Position numbers and translations under genes: made by a program. Of a DNA stretch of 64,000 nt, positions 17,334-26,454 are shown one piece after another. Origin of the DNA: Salsuginibacillus halophilus. GTDB taxonomy: Bacteria > Bacillota > Bacilli > Bacillales > Marinococcaceae. The stretch is from assembly GCF_003014715.1 (NCBI RefSeq), contig NZ_PYAV01000008.1, forward strand, positions 124,001 to 188,000, given 5' to 3'. The first letter of the stretch is position 1. The number at the start of each line of letters is the position of its first letter. The notes beneath the pieces were generated by a model. The model had not been told where the DNA came from and did not search any database. It saw only the letters and a program-made list of their open reading frames with translations.

Positions 17334-18179
17334 ATGGAACAATTAAAGCTAGGGGACTGGACATTAACGTGGTTGAACGGCGGGGTGACCCATCTTGATG
17401 GTGGTGCAATGTTCGGGGTGGTACCTAAGCCGCTTTGGAGCAAAAAATATCCGGTTAATGAGAAAAATCAAATTGAACTGCGGACAGATCCGATCTTAGT
17501 ACAGGCTGATGGGAAAAACTTTTTAATTGAAGGCGGGATCGGCAGCGGCCGGTTAACTGAAAAACAACTCCGTAATTACGGAGTACACGAAGAATCAAAG
17601 GTGGAACAGGATCTTGAGGCACTTGGATTACAGCCTGAAGATATAGATGCTGTATTAATGACGCATTTACATTTTGATCACGGCACAGGATTAATCAAAA
17701 ATACTGATCATGGTGAGGAGCCAACTTTTCCAAATGCAGTCATACATACGTCTGATGTGGAGTGGGAGGAGATGAAAACGCCAAATATCCGCTCGCAAAA
17801 CACGTACTGGCAGCAAAATTGGAAAGCGATCGAAGACAAAGTGGAGCCTTTTCATCAAGAGCTTGAAGTTATTCCAGGTTTAAAAATGATCATGACCGGC
17901 GGGCATAGCACCGGGCACTCGATCATTAAGATGGAAAATGGCGGGGAAACGCTTTTGCACATGGCGGATTTAATGCCGACGCATGCACACAGTCCGGAAT
18001 TGTGGGTCATGGCTTATGATGATTATCCGCTCGATTCAATTGCCGGCAAAGAGACTTGGTTTGCACACGGCCGCAAGGAAAATGCGTGGTACACGTTTTA
18101 TCACGATTACAAATATCGAGCAGTTAAGTGGAACGAAGAAAATGAAATTGTTGAAAGCGTAGAACGTAACACAGACTAA
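17334..18179 (+). CDS. ytnP: MBL-fold hydrolase, YtnP-like lactonase
   Basis: A 281-residue metallo-beta-lactamase-fold protein. The metal motif is H111-L-H113-F-D115-H116 in [12 protein letters not shown]; later metal ligands are in GGHSTGHS and [11 protein letters not shown]. subtilis YtnP, at the same chromosomal position, is reported as a lactone-hydrolysing enzyme, and the N-terminus [22 protein letters not shown] is characteristic of this subgroup. The ATG at 17334 follows GGAGGG. Repeat copy B ends about 80 bp upstream, so its promoter lies at or near the repeat boundary. Confidence 0.85.
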   Translation: MEQLKLGDWTLTWLNGGVTHLDGGAMFGVVPKPLWSKKYPVNEKNQIELRTDPILVQADGKNFLIEGGIGSGRLTEKQLRNYGVHEESKVEQDLEALGLQPEDIDAVLMTHLHFDHGTGLIKNTDHGEEPTFPNAVIHTSDVEWEEMKTPNIRSQNTYWQQNWKAIEDKVEPFHQELEVIPGLKMIMTGGHSTGHSIIKMENGGETLLHMADLMPTHAHSPELWVMAYDDYPLDSIAGKETWFAHGRKENAWYTFYHDYKYRAVKWNEENEIVESVERNTD

Positions 18180-18182
18180 AAT

Positions 18183-18219
18183 AAAAGCCCGGTCTGTTTA
18201 AGTAACAGACCGGGCTTTT
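18183..18219. terminator. Bidirectional terminator between ytnP and ytzB
   Basis: Perfect 16-bp inverted repeat AAAAGCCCGGTCTGTT with AACAGACCGGGCTTTT, usable by both converging genes. Confidence 0.88.
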
Positions 18220-18223
18220 GTCA

Positions 18224-18529
18224 TTAAGAACTCATTTCTAGAATAGTCCCAGTTTGAGCATCTACAACGAAATCAAACTGCTTTGTTTCGCCATCAAGTG
18301 TACTGGAGATGCCGCCTTTGTAAACTTCATAAGCTAAGTCGTCTTTTTCGTACGTTTCCGGTTTCATGTGAATCCAGGAGCCGTTAATCGGCAAGGTTTC
18401 CTGCACATTCTCTTTCACGTGCTTTAATGCTTTTTCAGGGGATACAGGCTGCGTTTCTAGCGCTTCTTTCAATGCATAGCCGGCAACAAAGCCAAGGCCA
18501 GCACCAATTAATACGTCTTTCAGTCTCAT
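18224..18529 (-). CDS. ytzB: PepSY-domain protein, YtzB-like
   Basis: A 101-residue protein with one N-terminal hydrophobic segment (DVLIGAGLGFVAGYALKEAL) and a PepSY-like domain: SPEKALKHVKENVQE followed by a beta-rich part ending VVDAQTGTILEMSS. It is probably membrane anchored or exported. The start at 18529 (MRLKD) follows AAAGGGTGG; longer in-frame starts lack a hydrophobic or ribosome-site rationale. Convergent with ytnP, as in the B. subtilis ytnP-ytzB-ytoP order. Confidence 0.72.
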   Translation of the reverse strand: MRLKDVLIGAGLGFVAGYALKEALETQPVSPEKALKHVKENVQETLPINGSWIHMKPETYEKDDLAYEVYKGGISSTLDGETKQFDFVVDAQTGTILEMSS

Positions 18530-18764
18530 TCGCGAAACCACCCTTTCTTGGCATCTCATAATATTAGTATATCCGATTTGTTCCATTGACGCCAACAAAA
18601 GAATTGAAACACTATGCGAAAGGCTTAAGCTTTCCATGAAGGGTCACGGAATATATGTTTTCAAGCAGCATGAATAATCATCCTGTAATTTTTATAGCAA
18701 AAATTCAGTCCATTCGATACAATAGTTTTGAGAAAAATTTCACGGAACACGAAAGGAGTATTTG

Positions 18765-19841
18765 ATGAAGCAGGAAACGCGTCAAATGTTTGAGACATTA
18801 ACGAATTTACCAGGGGCGCCGGGTTTTGAACATGAAGTCCGCGCTTATACGAAAGGCATGTTGCAAAAATACAGCGATGATGTTGTTCAAGACCGCCTCG
18901 GTGGTGTATTTGGAGTGAAAAACGGACCTTCGGATGGACCGAAAGTTATGGCAGCCGGCCATATGGACGAAGTAGGTTTTATGGTCAAGTCGGTGAATGA
19001 AAAAGGCTTGATTAAATTCCAAACGCTCGGAGGCTGGTGGAGTCAGGTGCTATTGGCGCAACGCGTGCAAGTGCTAACAGATAACGGACCTGTCATGGGA
19101 GTCATTGGTTCTACACCGCCGCATTTACTGGAGGAGGACCAGCGGAAAAAGCCGATGGATGTGAAAAAAATGTACATAGATATCGGCGCAGATGACAAAA
19201 AAGATGCTGAAGAAAATATCGGCATCCGTCCAGGCCAGGCAGTTGTGCCGGTGTGCCCATTTACACCGATGGCAAATGATAAAAAGATTATGGCAAAAGC
19301 TTGGGATAACCGTTACGGTGTAGGGTTGTCGATTGAGCTGATGAAAGAGCTGCACGGTGAAAACATTCCAAACACCCTTTATGCCGGATCAACTGTGCAG
19401 GAAGAAGTCGGGCTTCGCGGGGCACAGGTGGCAGCACAAATGATTCAGCCGGACGTATTTTACGCGATGGATGCATCCCCAGCTAATGATGCTACTGGTG
19501 GGAAAGATGCTTTTGGTCATTTAGGCAAAGGTGCACTAATCCGGATTTATGACCGTACAATGATTACACATCGCGGGATGCGTGACTTTGTTCTTGATAC
19601 GGCTGAATCCAATGATATTCCGTATCAGTTCTTCGTATCTCAAGGCGGAACAGACGCCGGGCGTGTGCATATGGCAAATGAAGGGATTCCGTCTGCCGTC
19701 ATCGGCATTTGCTCGCGCTATATTCATACATCTGCTTCAATTATTCATACTGAAGATTATGAAGCGGCAAAAGAGTTATTAAAGCAGCTTGTACGTAACA
19801 CAGACCGTTCAGCCGTAGAACAAATTCACGACAACGTTTAA
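18765..19841 (+). CDS. ytoP: M42 family aminopeptidase, YtoP-like
   Basis: A 358-residue M42 metallopeptidase (glutamyl aminopeptidase/cellulase-M type). Metal ligands visible are H66 and D68 in [10 protein letters not shown], the bridging Asp in [11 protein letters not shown], the catalytic Glu pair in [11 protein letters not shown] and the Asp in [10 protein letters not shown]. These enzymes form tetrahedral dodecamers that trim peptides in the cytoplasm. ATG at 18765 follows GAAAGGAG. Monogenic, with a terminator at 19851. Confidence 0.9.
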   Translation: MKQETRQMFETLTNLPGAPGFEHEVRAYTKGMLQKYSDDVVQDRLGGVFGVKNGPSDGPKVMAAGHMDEVGFMVKSVNEKGLIKFQTLGGWWSQVLLAQRVQVLTDNGPVMGVIGSTPPHLLEEDQRKKPMDVKKMYIDIGADDKKDAEENIGIRPGQAVVPVCPFTPMANDKKIMAKAWDNRYGVGLSIELMKELHGENIPNTLYAGSTVQEEVGLRGAQVAAQMIQPDVFYAMDASPANDATGGKDAFGHLGKGALIRIYDRTMITHRGMRDFVLDTAESNDIPYQFFVSQGGTDAGRVHMANEGIPSAVIGICSRYIHTSASIIHTEDYEAAKELLKQLVRNTDRSAVEQIHDNV

Positions 19842-19850
19842 AAAAGTCTA

Positions 19851-19877
19851 AGAGCCGGCTTTCACCGGCTCTTTCTT
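19851..19877. terminator. Terminator between ytoP and ytoQ
   Basis: AGAGCCGG (19851-19858) pairs with CCGGCTCT (19865-19872), followed by TTCTT on the plus strand; lies between converging genes. Confidence 0.75.
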
Positions 19878-19887
19878 GTGCAAGCAG

Positions 19888-20334
19888 TTATTCAGTTTCA
19901 AAAACGTAGGCCAGGGCTTGCAGGGCCTGCTCTTTTGTTTCTACGACAACTTGTGCTTTTTCAGCGAGCTCTTTCGCCGGATGGTGAAGGTTGGCCGGTC
20001 GAATTAAAATGACTGGTTTACCAAGGGTCATTGCTGTTGCAGCATCCATTGCAGTGTTCCATTGTTTGTAGTTCTCCCCGAACAAGGCGATGACAACATC
20101 TGCTTTTTGCATTAAAATCCGGGTACGCAAGTTGTTCATGCTTGAGGCAGCATCATCTTTTGCAATCGCATTCGGCTGCTCACCTAAAATTTCTTCTCCA
20201 ATATTGTCGGACCGGTCGTGATTTTCCATTGGTGCAAAAAAGTCGAGGGGCAAGTTCATCTCTTCCGCTTTCGTGCGGATCTCGCTTCGCCAATCATCAT
20301 GAATTTGACCAGCTAAGTAAACGTTAAGTTTCAT
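19888..20334 (-). CDS. ytoQ: YtoQ family protein
   Basis: A 148-residue protein of the YtoQ family, with a nucleoside 2-deoxyribosyltransferase-like fold: it opens with NVYLAGQIHDDWR, then MENHDRSD, and later MQKADVVIALFGENYKQWNTAMDAATAMTLGKPVILI, the typical pattern of that superfamily. Biochemical activity is not established to my knowledge. ATG at 20334 follows AAGGAGG. Convergent with ytoP. Confidence 0.8.
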   Translation of the reverse strand: MKLNVYLAGQIHDDWRSEIRTKAEEMNLPLDFFAPMENHDRSDNIGEEILGEQPNAIAKDDAASSMNNLRTRILMQKADVVIALFGENYKQWNTAMDAATAMTLGKPVILIRPANLHHPAKELAEKAQVVVETKEQALQALAYVFETE

Positions 20335-20483
20335 GGCTACATACCTCCTTGGCTTATTACGTTTAAATCATTCCTGTTTTGAAGTTTCGACAAACCCGCA
20401 AAAAATCCTTTCTTAAGAACTTTAGATTAAAAAGCATGTAAGATTTTTCGTTTCGTCGTGACCTTAGGGGGAGGTGAATGTGT

Positions 20484-21494
20484 ATGCAGGAGTTTTTAAA
20501 GCGAAAAGATATTGAAGTATCTTTTCGCGCCTATATTCTCACCGCTTTAAGTTATATGGCGCTTGGCTTGTTCTCTTCACTCATTATTGGTTTAATTATT
20601 GAAACAATCGGTGAACAGCTCGGGATTCCTTTCTTCGTAGAAATGGGTACGCTTGCGATGAGCCTTGTAGGTCCGGCAGTTGGGGCCGGAATTGCCTACG
20701 GCTTAAAAGCCCCGCCGCTTGTTGCGTTTGCTGCTTTGGCAGCAGGGGCCGCTGGTAATGAGCTGGGAGGACCGGCCGGTGCATATGCAGCTGCACTACT
20801 TGCGGTTGAATTTGGGAAGGTCGTATCAAAAGAAACACGGATTGATATATTAGTAACACCTTTTGTTACCATTTTGATTGGTTTTGTCACAGCCTCGTTG
20901 ATTGGACCGGTGCTTGATAATGCACTGCGCGGCTTTGGGGGTCTTGTGAACTGGGCGACAACGCAGCAGCCACTGATCATGGGTATACTCGTTGCAGCTT
21001 TTATGGGCATTGCCTTAACTGCGCCGATCTCAAGTGCAGCAATCGCAATTATGCTTGATTTAAGCGGCTTAGCCGCTGGAGCGGCAACGGTCGGCTGCAC
21101 GGCACAGATGGTTGGTTTTGCAGTCAGCAGTTACCGTGATAACGGCGTCTCCGGTTTGGCAGCGCTCGGGGTTGGTACATCGATGCTGCAAGTGCCAAAT
21201 GTTGTACGCAAACCGCTCATTTTAATTCCGCCAACGCTTGCTGGGGCACTTGCAGGGCCGGTGGCGACAGTTTGGCTGCAGCTTGAAAATAATGCTGAAG
21301 GCGCCGGCATGGGCAGCAGCGGATTTGTAGGGCAGATTATGACCTTTTCTGTTATGGGTTTTTCAACGTCTGTAGCTGTCGCTATACTTGCAGTTCATTT
21401 TGTGATGCCTGCTGTACTTAGTTTTGCAGTGGCTCGCGTGATGTTTGCCAAAGGCTGGCTGAAGCCTGGGGATATGAAGATTGAACAAGGTTAA
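20484..21494 (+). CDS. Stand-alone PTS EIIC-like membrane protein
   Basis: A 336-residue, highly hydrophobic protein with roughly nine to ten membrane segments and many Gly/Ala small residues. It resembles the PTS_EIIC_2 family (membrane proteins related to sugar PTS permeases but lacking EIIA and EIIB domains). No phosphorylation cysteine or histidine domain is attached and no PTS partner gene lies nearby. Start: ATG at 20484 gives the better distance to GGGGAGG than the ATG at 20478. It sits where B. subtilis has ytpP. Substrate unknown. Confidence 0.7.
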   Translation: MQEFLKRKDIEVSFRAYILTALSYMALGLFSSLIIGLIIETIGEQLGIPFFVEMGTLAMSLVGPAVGAGIAYGLKAPPLVAFAALAAGAAGNELGGPAGAYAAALLAVEFGKVVSKETRIDILVTPFVTILIGFVTASLIGPVLDNALRGFGGLVNWATTQQPLIMGILVAAFMGIALTAPISSAAIAIMLDLSGLAAGAATVGCTAQMVGFAVSSYRDNGVSGLAALGVGTSMLQVPNVVRKPLILIPPTLAGALAGPVATVWLQLENNAEGAGMGSSGFVGQIMTFSVMGFSTSVAVAILAVHFVMPAVLSFAVARVMFAKGWLKPGDMKIEQG

Positions 21495-21561
21495 AGGTGT
21501 GCGATTTTCCCCCCGGCTGTCAGCGTGTTAAAATATGAACGGTGCGAGAGGAGGTCAATGA

Positions 21562-22359
21562 ATGGAAATCAACGAAGTGAAAGACGCATTGTATGAACGT
21601 CTCGCCTCGAGTGAGCGTACGTTGTCGTTTGATGAAGAGACAAACGAACTGCGGGTGGAACGGACACTAGACGGTGAAGGCGTAACCCTCGATGTAAGTA
21701 AAGTTCATGATAAATATCAAAGTGCAGGTGAGCAGGCGCTTGAAGATATGGTCATTTACATTGACTCAACATTTCAGGCGATGGATCAGCCGAAACAGCT
21801 TTCAGGACAAACAGCGCGCTTATACCCGGTTATCCGTTCCACGTCTTTTCCGACAGAGGCCCCGTCAGGACGTGAGCTCTTATATGATGAGCATACAGCA
21901 GAAACCCGGGTGTACTATGCACTGGATCTTGGCTCAACTTATACACTGATTGATGAAGGAATGGTTGAACAAGAAGGGCTTGAGGCAGGCCAGGTGAAGG
22001 AGACAGCGCGGTTTAATGTACGCCGCCTTCCCGTGGAAATGAATGAAGACGAAGTTGCCGGCAACCGTTTTTACTTTATCAATACGAATGATGGCTATGA
22101 TGCAAGCCGCATTTTAAATGACAAATTGCTAGCAGACACAGCGCAGCAAATTGAAGGGGATATGACGGTTGCAGTACCTCATCAAGATGTTTTGATTATT
22201 GGAGATATCCGTAATGAACAAGGATATGATGTACTTGGTCAAATGGCGTTTCGCTTTTTCACCAATGGGCGAATTCCGGTAACTGCACTGCCAATGATTT
22301 ATGAAGATGGCACCTTAGATCCGATTTTTATTATGGCCCGAAAAAAACCGAAATCTTAA
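21562..22359 (+). CDS. ytpQ: YtpQ family protein (DUF1444)
   Basis: A 265-residue soluble protein of the YtpQ/DUF1444 family, recognised by the layout (N-terminal helical region, LYPVIRSTSFP, LDLGSTYTLIDEGM and VPHQDVLIIGDIRNEQGYDVLGQM) and by its place before ytpR. Function is unknown. ATG at 21562 follows GAGAGGAGG. Confidence 0.8.
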   Translation: MEINEVKDALYERLASSERTLSFDEETNELRVERTLDGEGVTLDVSKVHDKYQSAGEQALEDMVIYIDSTFQAMDQPKQLSGQTARLYPVIRSTSFPTEAPSGRELLYDEHTAETRVYYALDLGSTYTLIDEGMVEQEGLEAGQVKETARFNVRRLPVEMNEDEVAGNRFYFINTNDGYDASRILNDKLLADTAQQIEGDMTVAVPHQDVLIIGDIRNEQGYDVLGQMAFRFFTNGRIPVTALPMIYEDGTLDPIFIMARKKPKS

Positions 22360-22469
22360 TACATCGATCTGCTTTGTCAGTTGTCTTCAGCATGATGGTT
22401 GTAGCATAAGGCACTGGCGAGACTTATATTTGAAGAGAATGTAAATGAAAAATTTAAAGGGTGATAAAG

Positions 22470-23081
22470 ATGAACGTTTTTTACAATCCTAATGCTTTAG
22501 GAGACGTTTTGCTTGTAGCTTTTGAAGAAGTGAAAAAGGACGAGCGTATCGTTCGTACGTATGGTGATGTAGCCGTCCTTTTGCATACAGCATCAAACCA
22601 AGTATGCGGCTTAAATATTTTTCACGCATCTCATTACGGAAAAGTGAGCGGAAACGGTATGATCCCGGCAGATGAAGCGATCCGTGAATTGATTCAAAAA
22701 GCAGTAACCTCGAATAAAGTTGAAGGCGAAGTACCAGTGCCACAAGCTTCGAGCTTTGTTGTAGGTTACGTCAAAGAAAAGAAGAAACACCCGGAAGCAG
22801 ATAAGTTAAGCATTTGCCAAGTAGACACAGGTGAAGATACATTGCAAATTGTGTGTGGTGCGCCAAATGTGGCAACTGGTCAAAAAGTACCTGTAGCCCT
22901 GCCAGGTGCCTTCATGCCTTCTGGGATGAAGATTGAAGATACAGAGCTGCGCGGCGTTCCTTCTTCGGGCATGATTTGTGCAGCCCGTGAACTGGCGCAG
23001 CCTAATGCCTCTAAAGAAAAAGGAATTCTTGTTTTAGACGAAAGCGCGCCGGTCGGTGGCGATGCCATCGCTCATTTATAG
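22470..23081 (+). CDS. ytpR: YtpR, tRNA-binding-domain protein
   Basis: A 203-residue protein with an N-terminal YtpR-specific domain (NVFYNPNALGDVLLV; DUF4479-like) and a C-terminal EMAP/Arc1p-type tRNA-binding OB fold (VVGYVKEKKKHPEADKLSICQVDTGE ... VCGAPNVATGQKVPVALPGAFMPSG), similar to the N-terminus of PheT. It probably binds structured RNA; its cellular role is not settled. ATG at 22470 follows AAAGGGTG. Terminator at 23121. Confidence 0.87.
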   Translation: MNVFYNPNALGDVLLVAFEEVKKDERIVRTYGDVAVLLHTASNQVCGLNIFHASHYGKVSGNGMIPADEAIRELIQKAVTSNKVEGEVPVPQASSFVVGYVKEKKKHPEADKLSICQVDTGEDTLQIVCGAPNVATGQKVPVALPGAFMPSGMKIEDTELRGVPSSGMICAARELAQPNASKEKGILVLDESAPVGGDAIAHL

Positions 23082-23120
23082 CAAGCACTTAGTTTTAAAT
23101 CACATTACGACACGTTTTGA

Positions 23121-23157
23121 AAGAAACCAGAAGGGTGCTTTTCTGGTTTCTTTTTCA
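23121..23157 (+). terminator. Rho-independent terminator after ytpR
   Basis: AAGAAACCAGAA (23121-23132) pairs perfectly with TTCTGGTTTCTT (23141-23152), followed by a T-rich tract. Confidence 0.85.
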
Positions 23158-23181
23158 TTTTCAGCTGATTTGTGAAGGGAA

Positions 23182-23210
23182 GCGACTTTCGCCTAGTTGC
23201 CTGATATAAT
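23182..23210 (+). promoter_or_regulatory. Candidate sftA promoter (extended -10)
   Basis: TGATATAAT, an extended -10 with TATAAT at 23205-23210; the -35 region is poor, as is common with extended -10 promoters. About 108 bp upstream of the sftA start. Confidence 0.45.
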
Positions 23211-23317
23211 AGGAATTAGTTATTGTTGGTATACAGGTGAATCTAATTTCTACCTGGTGATTACAATCGACGTAAAAAATGTATGATGGATAAACTACTA
23301 AAGATAGGTGAATCATT

Positions 23318-26080
23318 ATGGCAAAGCAACGAGGATCAAGCTGGGTGAAACGTATACAGCAATATTTTTTCGGGGCGGAAGAAAAAGAAGGTACTGCCGA
23401 AACAGATCATCATTATCATCAATCACCGGCCTCGTCTACGAACAATCGTGAATCTTCTTCTCGTCTTCCTGAAAGCCGAGAGCCGCAAACAAAAATGTCT
23501 TACCAATACCCAAAACCGGCTAAATTTAACTTTCCAATGGATGTCACTTCGACTTCATCAGAAGATAACCAGATACTAAAACGAAACCTGCATGCTCGAA
23601 AAGAGAAATCCAAAGAGGTTGAAGCTACAACAGAAGAACACGAGAATGCAGTAGAAGAAGACCAAAATGGGTTATTTAAAGGGCAGAATTTTGCGCCGCA
23701 GGACATTCCTTCACCTGTGTTTGGGTTTCAACAGCAGTCCCCAATTCTCAACTTGGATGAAGAAACAATAAGCAATACAAAAGTGAGCGATGAAAAAGCA
23801 CCTCTTACGCCATTTCCGTTGAACAGTGATAATCAAGAACGAGCTCGAAAGAAAGAGGAGCCACCTGAAGAAGAAACGTATGTTGAGCGAGAGGAAGAAG
23901 TGCTATTCAACACAGGCTCTACTGAAGAAGCTGCCAAAGAATCGTTAGAAGTGCCGGAGTTGGACGAAGCAGAAACGCAAACAGAGGAAACGTATGTTGA
24001 GCGAGAGGAAGAAGAGCTATTCAACGCAGGCTCCACTGAAGAAGCTGCCAAAGAATCGTTAGAAGAGCCGGAGTTGGATGAAGCAGAAACGCAAACAGAG
24101 GAAACGTATGTTGAGCGAGAGGAAGAAGAGCTATTCAACGCAGGCTCCACTGAAGAAGCTGCCAAAGAATCGTTAGAAGAGCCGGAGTTGGATGAAGCAG
24201 AAACGCAAACAGAGGAAACGTATGTTGAGCGAGAGGAAGAAGAGCTATTCAACGCAGGCTCCACTGAAGAAGCTGCCAAAGAATCGTTAGAAGAGCCGGA
24301 GTCGGATGAAGCAGAAACGCAAACAGAAGAAACGTATGTTGGTGATGAGCAAGAAGGGAAGATTGATACTTCTGCTTCACAGTTTTCGGAGCATACGAAT
24401 ATTGTAGAGAAGCATGAAGAAGCAGCAGCGGCGCTTCAGATACAGGCTAGTGATCGTTTGCAACAAACCGAAACAGAAAAGATTTCATCTGAACGAGAAA
24501 AGAAAGCTTTAGCAACTGAAGTATCAAAATTGCAAGCAGAAGCGTCACCTGAAAACGTGGAGAAGACACCATTTAATGTCGTTATGAGTGAAGTTGATAA
24601 ACAGCGGTTGAAAAAGCAGCAGCATCAAGAAGAGGTCATACATTCAATTGAAGAGGCAGAAGTTTATCAAAAACCTTCACTGGCAAAATTAAACAAACCT
24701 GCCGCATCCGAACCAGCCTCAGAAGAAGAGTTACAAGCTCAACAGGAGCGGCTTGAAGCTACGTTACAAAATTTCCAAGTGAAAGCTGAAGTGAAAAATA
24801 TTACGCAAGGACCGAGTGTAACGCGCTATGAAGTCGAGCCGGCACCTGGTGTGAAGGTGAGTAAGGTGAAAAACTTAACGGACGATTTGAAGCTTGCGCT
24901 TGCAGCTAAAGAGCTTCGCATTGAAGCGCCGATCCCGGGTAAAAGTACGATCGGTATTGAAGTTCCAAACCCTTCACCTTCACCTGTGTTCTTACGTGAT
25001 ATTTTAAGCCGTCCGGACTTCCGCCGCCATGAATCGCCGCTTACAGTTGGCCTTGGAAAAGATATAAGCGGTGAACCGGTTATTAGTGATCTTGGAAAGA
25101 TGCCTCACGGTTTAATTGCCGGAGCGACCGGTTCTGGTAAAAGTGTGTGTATTAACACCATCTTGCTTAGTCTGCTTTATAAAGCTGATCCAAATGAGTT
25201 GAAGCTGCTTTTAATTGATCCAAAAATGGTGGAGCTTGCTTCATTCCGCGATGTGCCTCATTTAGCTGCACCGGTTGTAACTGATCCAAAAGAGGCCACA
25301 GCTTCGCTTAAGTGGGCTGTTCAAGAGATGGAAAACCGTTACGAAAAGTTGGCAGAAGCAGGCGTGCGCGATATTAAAAAATACAATGAGAAATCTGGAG
25401 AAAGTGAGCGGATGCCTTATATGGTCATTGTCATTGATGAGCTTGCTGATTTAATGATGGTGGCTGCACAAGATGTAGAAGATGCAATCTGCCGGATTGC
25501 GCAAAAGGCTCGAGCTTGTGGCATTCATTTACTTGTGGCGACACAGCGCCCGTCAGTGGATGTCATTACAGGTTTAATTAAAGCCAATATTCCAACGCGG
25601 GTTGCGTTTGCTGTATCTTCACAGGCGGATTCGCGAACAATTCTTGATCAATCCGGTGCAGAGCGGCTTATCGGCAAAGGTGATATGCTGTTTTGCGAAA
25701 ATGGGACGTCTGAACAAAAACGCATTCAAGGTGCTTTTGTTTCTGATGAAGAAATTGACGCAGTGACTGAAGCTGTTAAAGGTCAGAAATCTCCTGCTTA
25801 CCTTTTAGCACGTGAACAACTTGTTACAAAATCTGATGAAAAGGGAAAAGAAGCCCAAGATGAACTTTATGATGAAGTGCGCCAGTTTGTCATTGAGCAG
25901 GGGGCGGCATCTTCCTCTTTGCTTCAGCGCCGGTTTCATATCGGATTTAACCGGGCTGCACGCTTGATTGATACATTGGAGGCGAGTGGCATCATTTCGC
26001 CAGCACAAGGGTCTAAGCCACGAAGCATCCTTGTATCCCTTGATGATTTGGACGGGCGTAATGAAGCGTCTGAACCTTAA
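23318..26080 (+). CDS. sftA: DNA translocase SftA (FtsK/SpoIIIE family)
   Basis: A 920-residue soluble FtsK/SpoIIIE-type translocase. There is no N-terminal membrane domain, which marks it as SftA rather than SpoIIIE. Residues 1-470 are a long, acidic, low-complexity linker with four 38-residue tandem repeats. The alpha/beta motor follows: Walker A GATGSGKSV (602-610), Walker B VIVIDELADLMM, and ATQRPSVDVITGLIKANIP; the C-terminal winged-helix gamma domain (EQGAASSSLLQRRFHIGFNRAARLIDTLE) should read SRS/KOPS-type sequences. It moves DNA away from the closing septum. ATG at 23318 follows a weak AGGTGA site. Confidence 0.93.
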   Translation: MAKQRGSSWVKRIQQYFFGAEEKEGTAETDHHYHQSPASSTNNRESSSRLPESREPQTKMSYQYPKPAKFNFPMDVTSTSSEDNQILKRNLHARKEKSKEVEATTEEHENAVEEDQNGLFKGQNFAPQDIPSPVFGFQQQSPILNLDEETISNTKVSDEKAPLTPFPLNSDNQERARKKEEPPEEETYVEREEEVLFNTGSTEEAAKESLEVPELDEAETQTEETYVEREEEELFNAGSTEEAAKESLEEPELDEAETQTEETYVEREEEELFNAGSTEEAAKESLEEPELDEAETQTEETYVEREEEELFNAGSTEEAAKESLEEPESDEAETQTEETYVGDEQEGKIDTSASQFSEHTNIVEKHEEAAAALQIQASDRLQQTETEKISSEREKKALATEVSKLQAEASPENVEKTPFNVVMSEVDKQRLKKQQHQEEVIHSIEEAEVYQKPSLAKLNKPAASEPASEEELQAQQERLEATLQNFQVKAEVKNITQGPSVTRYEVEPAPGVKVSKVKNLTDDLKLALAAKELRIEAPIPGKSTIGIEVPNPSPSPVFLRDILSRPDFRRHESPLTVGLGKDISGEPVISDLGKMPHGLIAGATGSGKSVCINTILLSLLYKADPNELKLLLIDPKMVELASFRDVPHLAAPVVTDPKEATASLKWAVQEMENRYEKLAEAGVRDIKKYNEKSGESERMPYMVIVIDELADLMMVAAQDVEDAICRIAQKARACGIHLLVATQRPSVDVITGLIKANIPTRVAFAVSSQADSRTILDQSGAERLIGKGDMLFCENGTSEQKRIQGAFVSDEEIDAVTEAVKGQKSPAYLLAREQLVTKSDEKGKEAQDELYDEVRQFVIEQGAASSSLLQRRFHIGFNRAARLIDTLEASGIISPAQGSKPRSILVSLDDLDGRNEASEP
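23871..24326 (+). repeat. Four 114-bp tandem repeats inside sftA
   Basis: Units start at 23871, 23985, 24099 and 24213 with a fifth start (24327) that breaks off after about five codons. Each unit encodes 38 residues beginning EETYVEREEE and ending DEAETQT. Units 2, 3 and 4 are almost identical in DNA; unit 1 differs at several codons. The period is a multiple of three, so copy-number change keeps the frame. Confidence 0.95.
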
Positions 26081-26211
26081 GTATAAACAGGCTTTACCTT
26101 GTGTAAACAGCTTAGGTTCTTTATGATAGGGAGAGAAAAAAGAAAGTTCCGCTTGTTCATGTTCGTGTAAAGTTGAACCACGCATCACCAACTTTTGAGG
26201 AGGAGATTGGC

Positions 26212-26397
26212 GTGCAAAACATTCAAATGGAGTTTTTCCTAGAGATGACTGTCCCGGATTGGTTGTCGATTTTAAAGAAAAACGAACGAACGATTGAACT
26301 TGTTCTGCCACATGACTGGGCGCAACTTTCCAAAAAAGATGTCGAGGAAATTGTGCAGAATGTGATCATGGAAAAGAGTGAAAAGCTTGTCCATTAG
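26212..26397 (+). CDS. Small acidic protein of unknown function
   Basis: A 61-residue ORF starting at GTG 26212, directly behind the strong site GAGGAGGAGATT, with a balanced amphipathic sequence (FFLEMTVPDWLSILKKNERTIELVLPHDW). The ribosome site and its place in a 375-bp gap between sftA and pncB support it as real. No family recognised. Confidence 0.6.
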   Translation: MQNIQMEFFLEMTVPDWLSILKKNERTIELVLPHDWAQLSKKDVEEIVQNVIMEKSEKLVH

Positions 26398-26454
26398 TAT
26401 TAGCAGCATAGCGCAGCTTTCAACTACGATGAGAGAACCATAAGGAGCCGAAAC

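Noticed and set aside
23833-24279. Minus-strand 148-codon Ser-rich ORF.
   Set aside because: Antisense reflection of the sftA tandem repeats; repetition keeps the opposite frame open.
23871-24326. Regular repeats considered as a CRISPR array.
   Set aside because: Units are 114 bp without unique spacers and lie in frame inside sftA.
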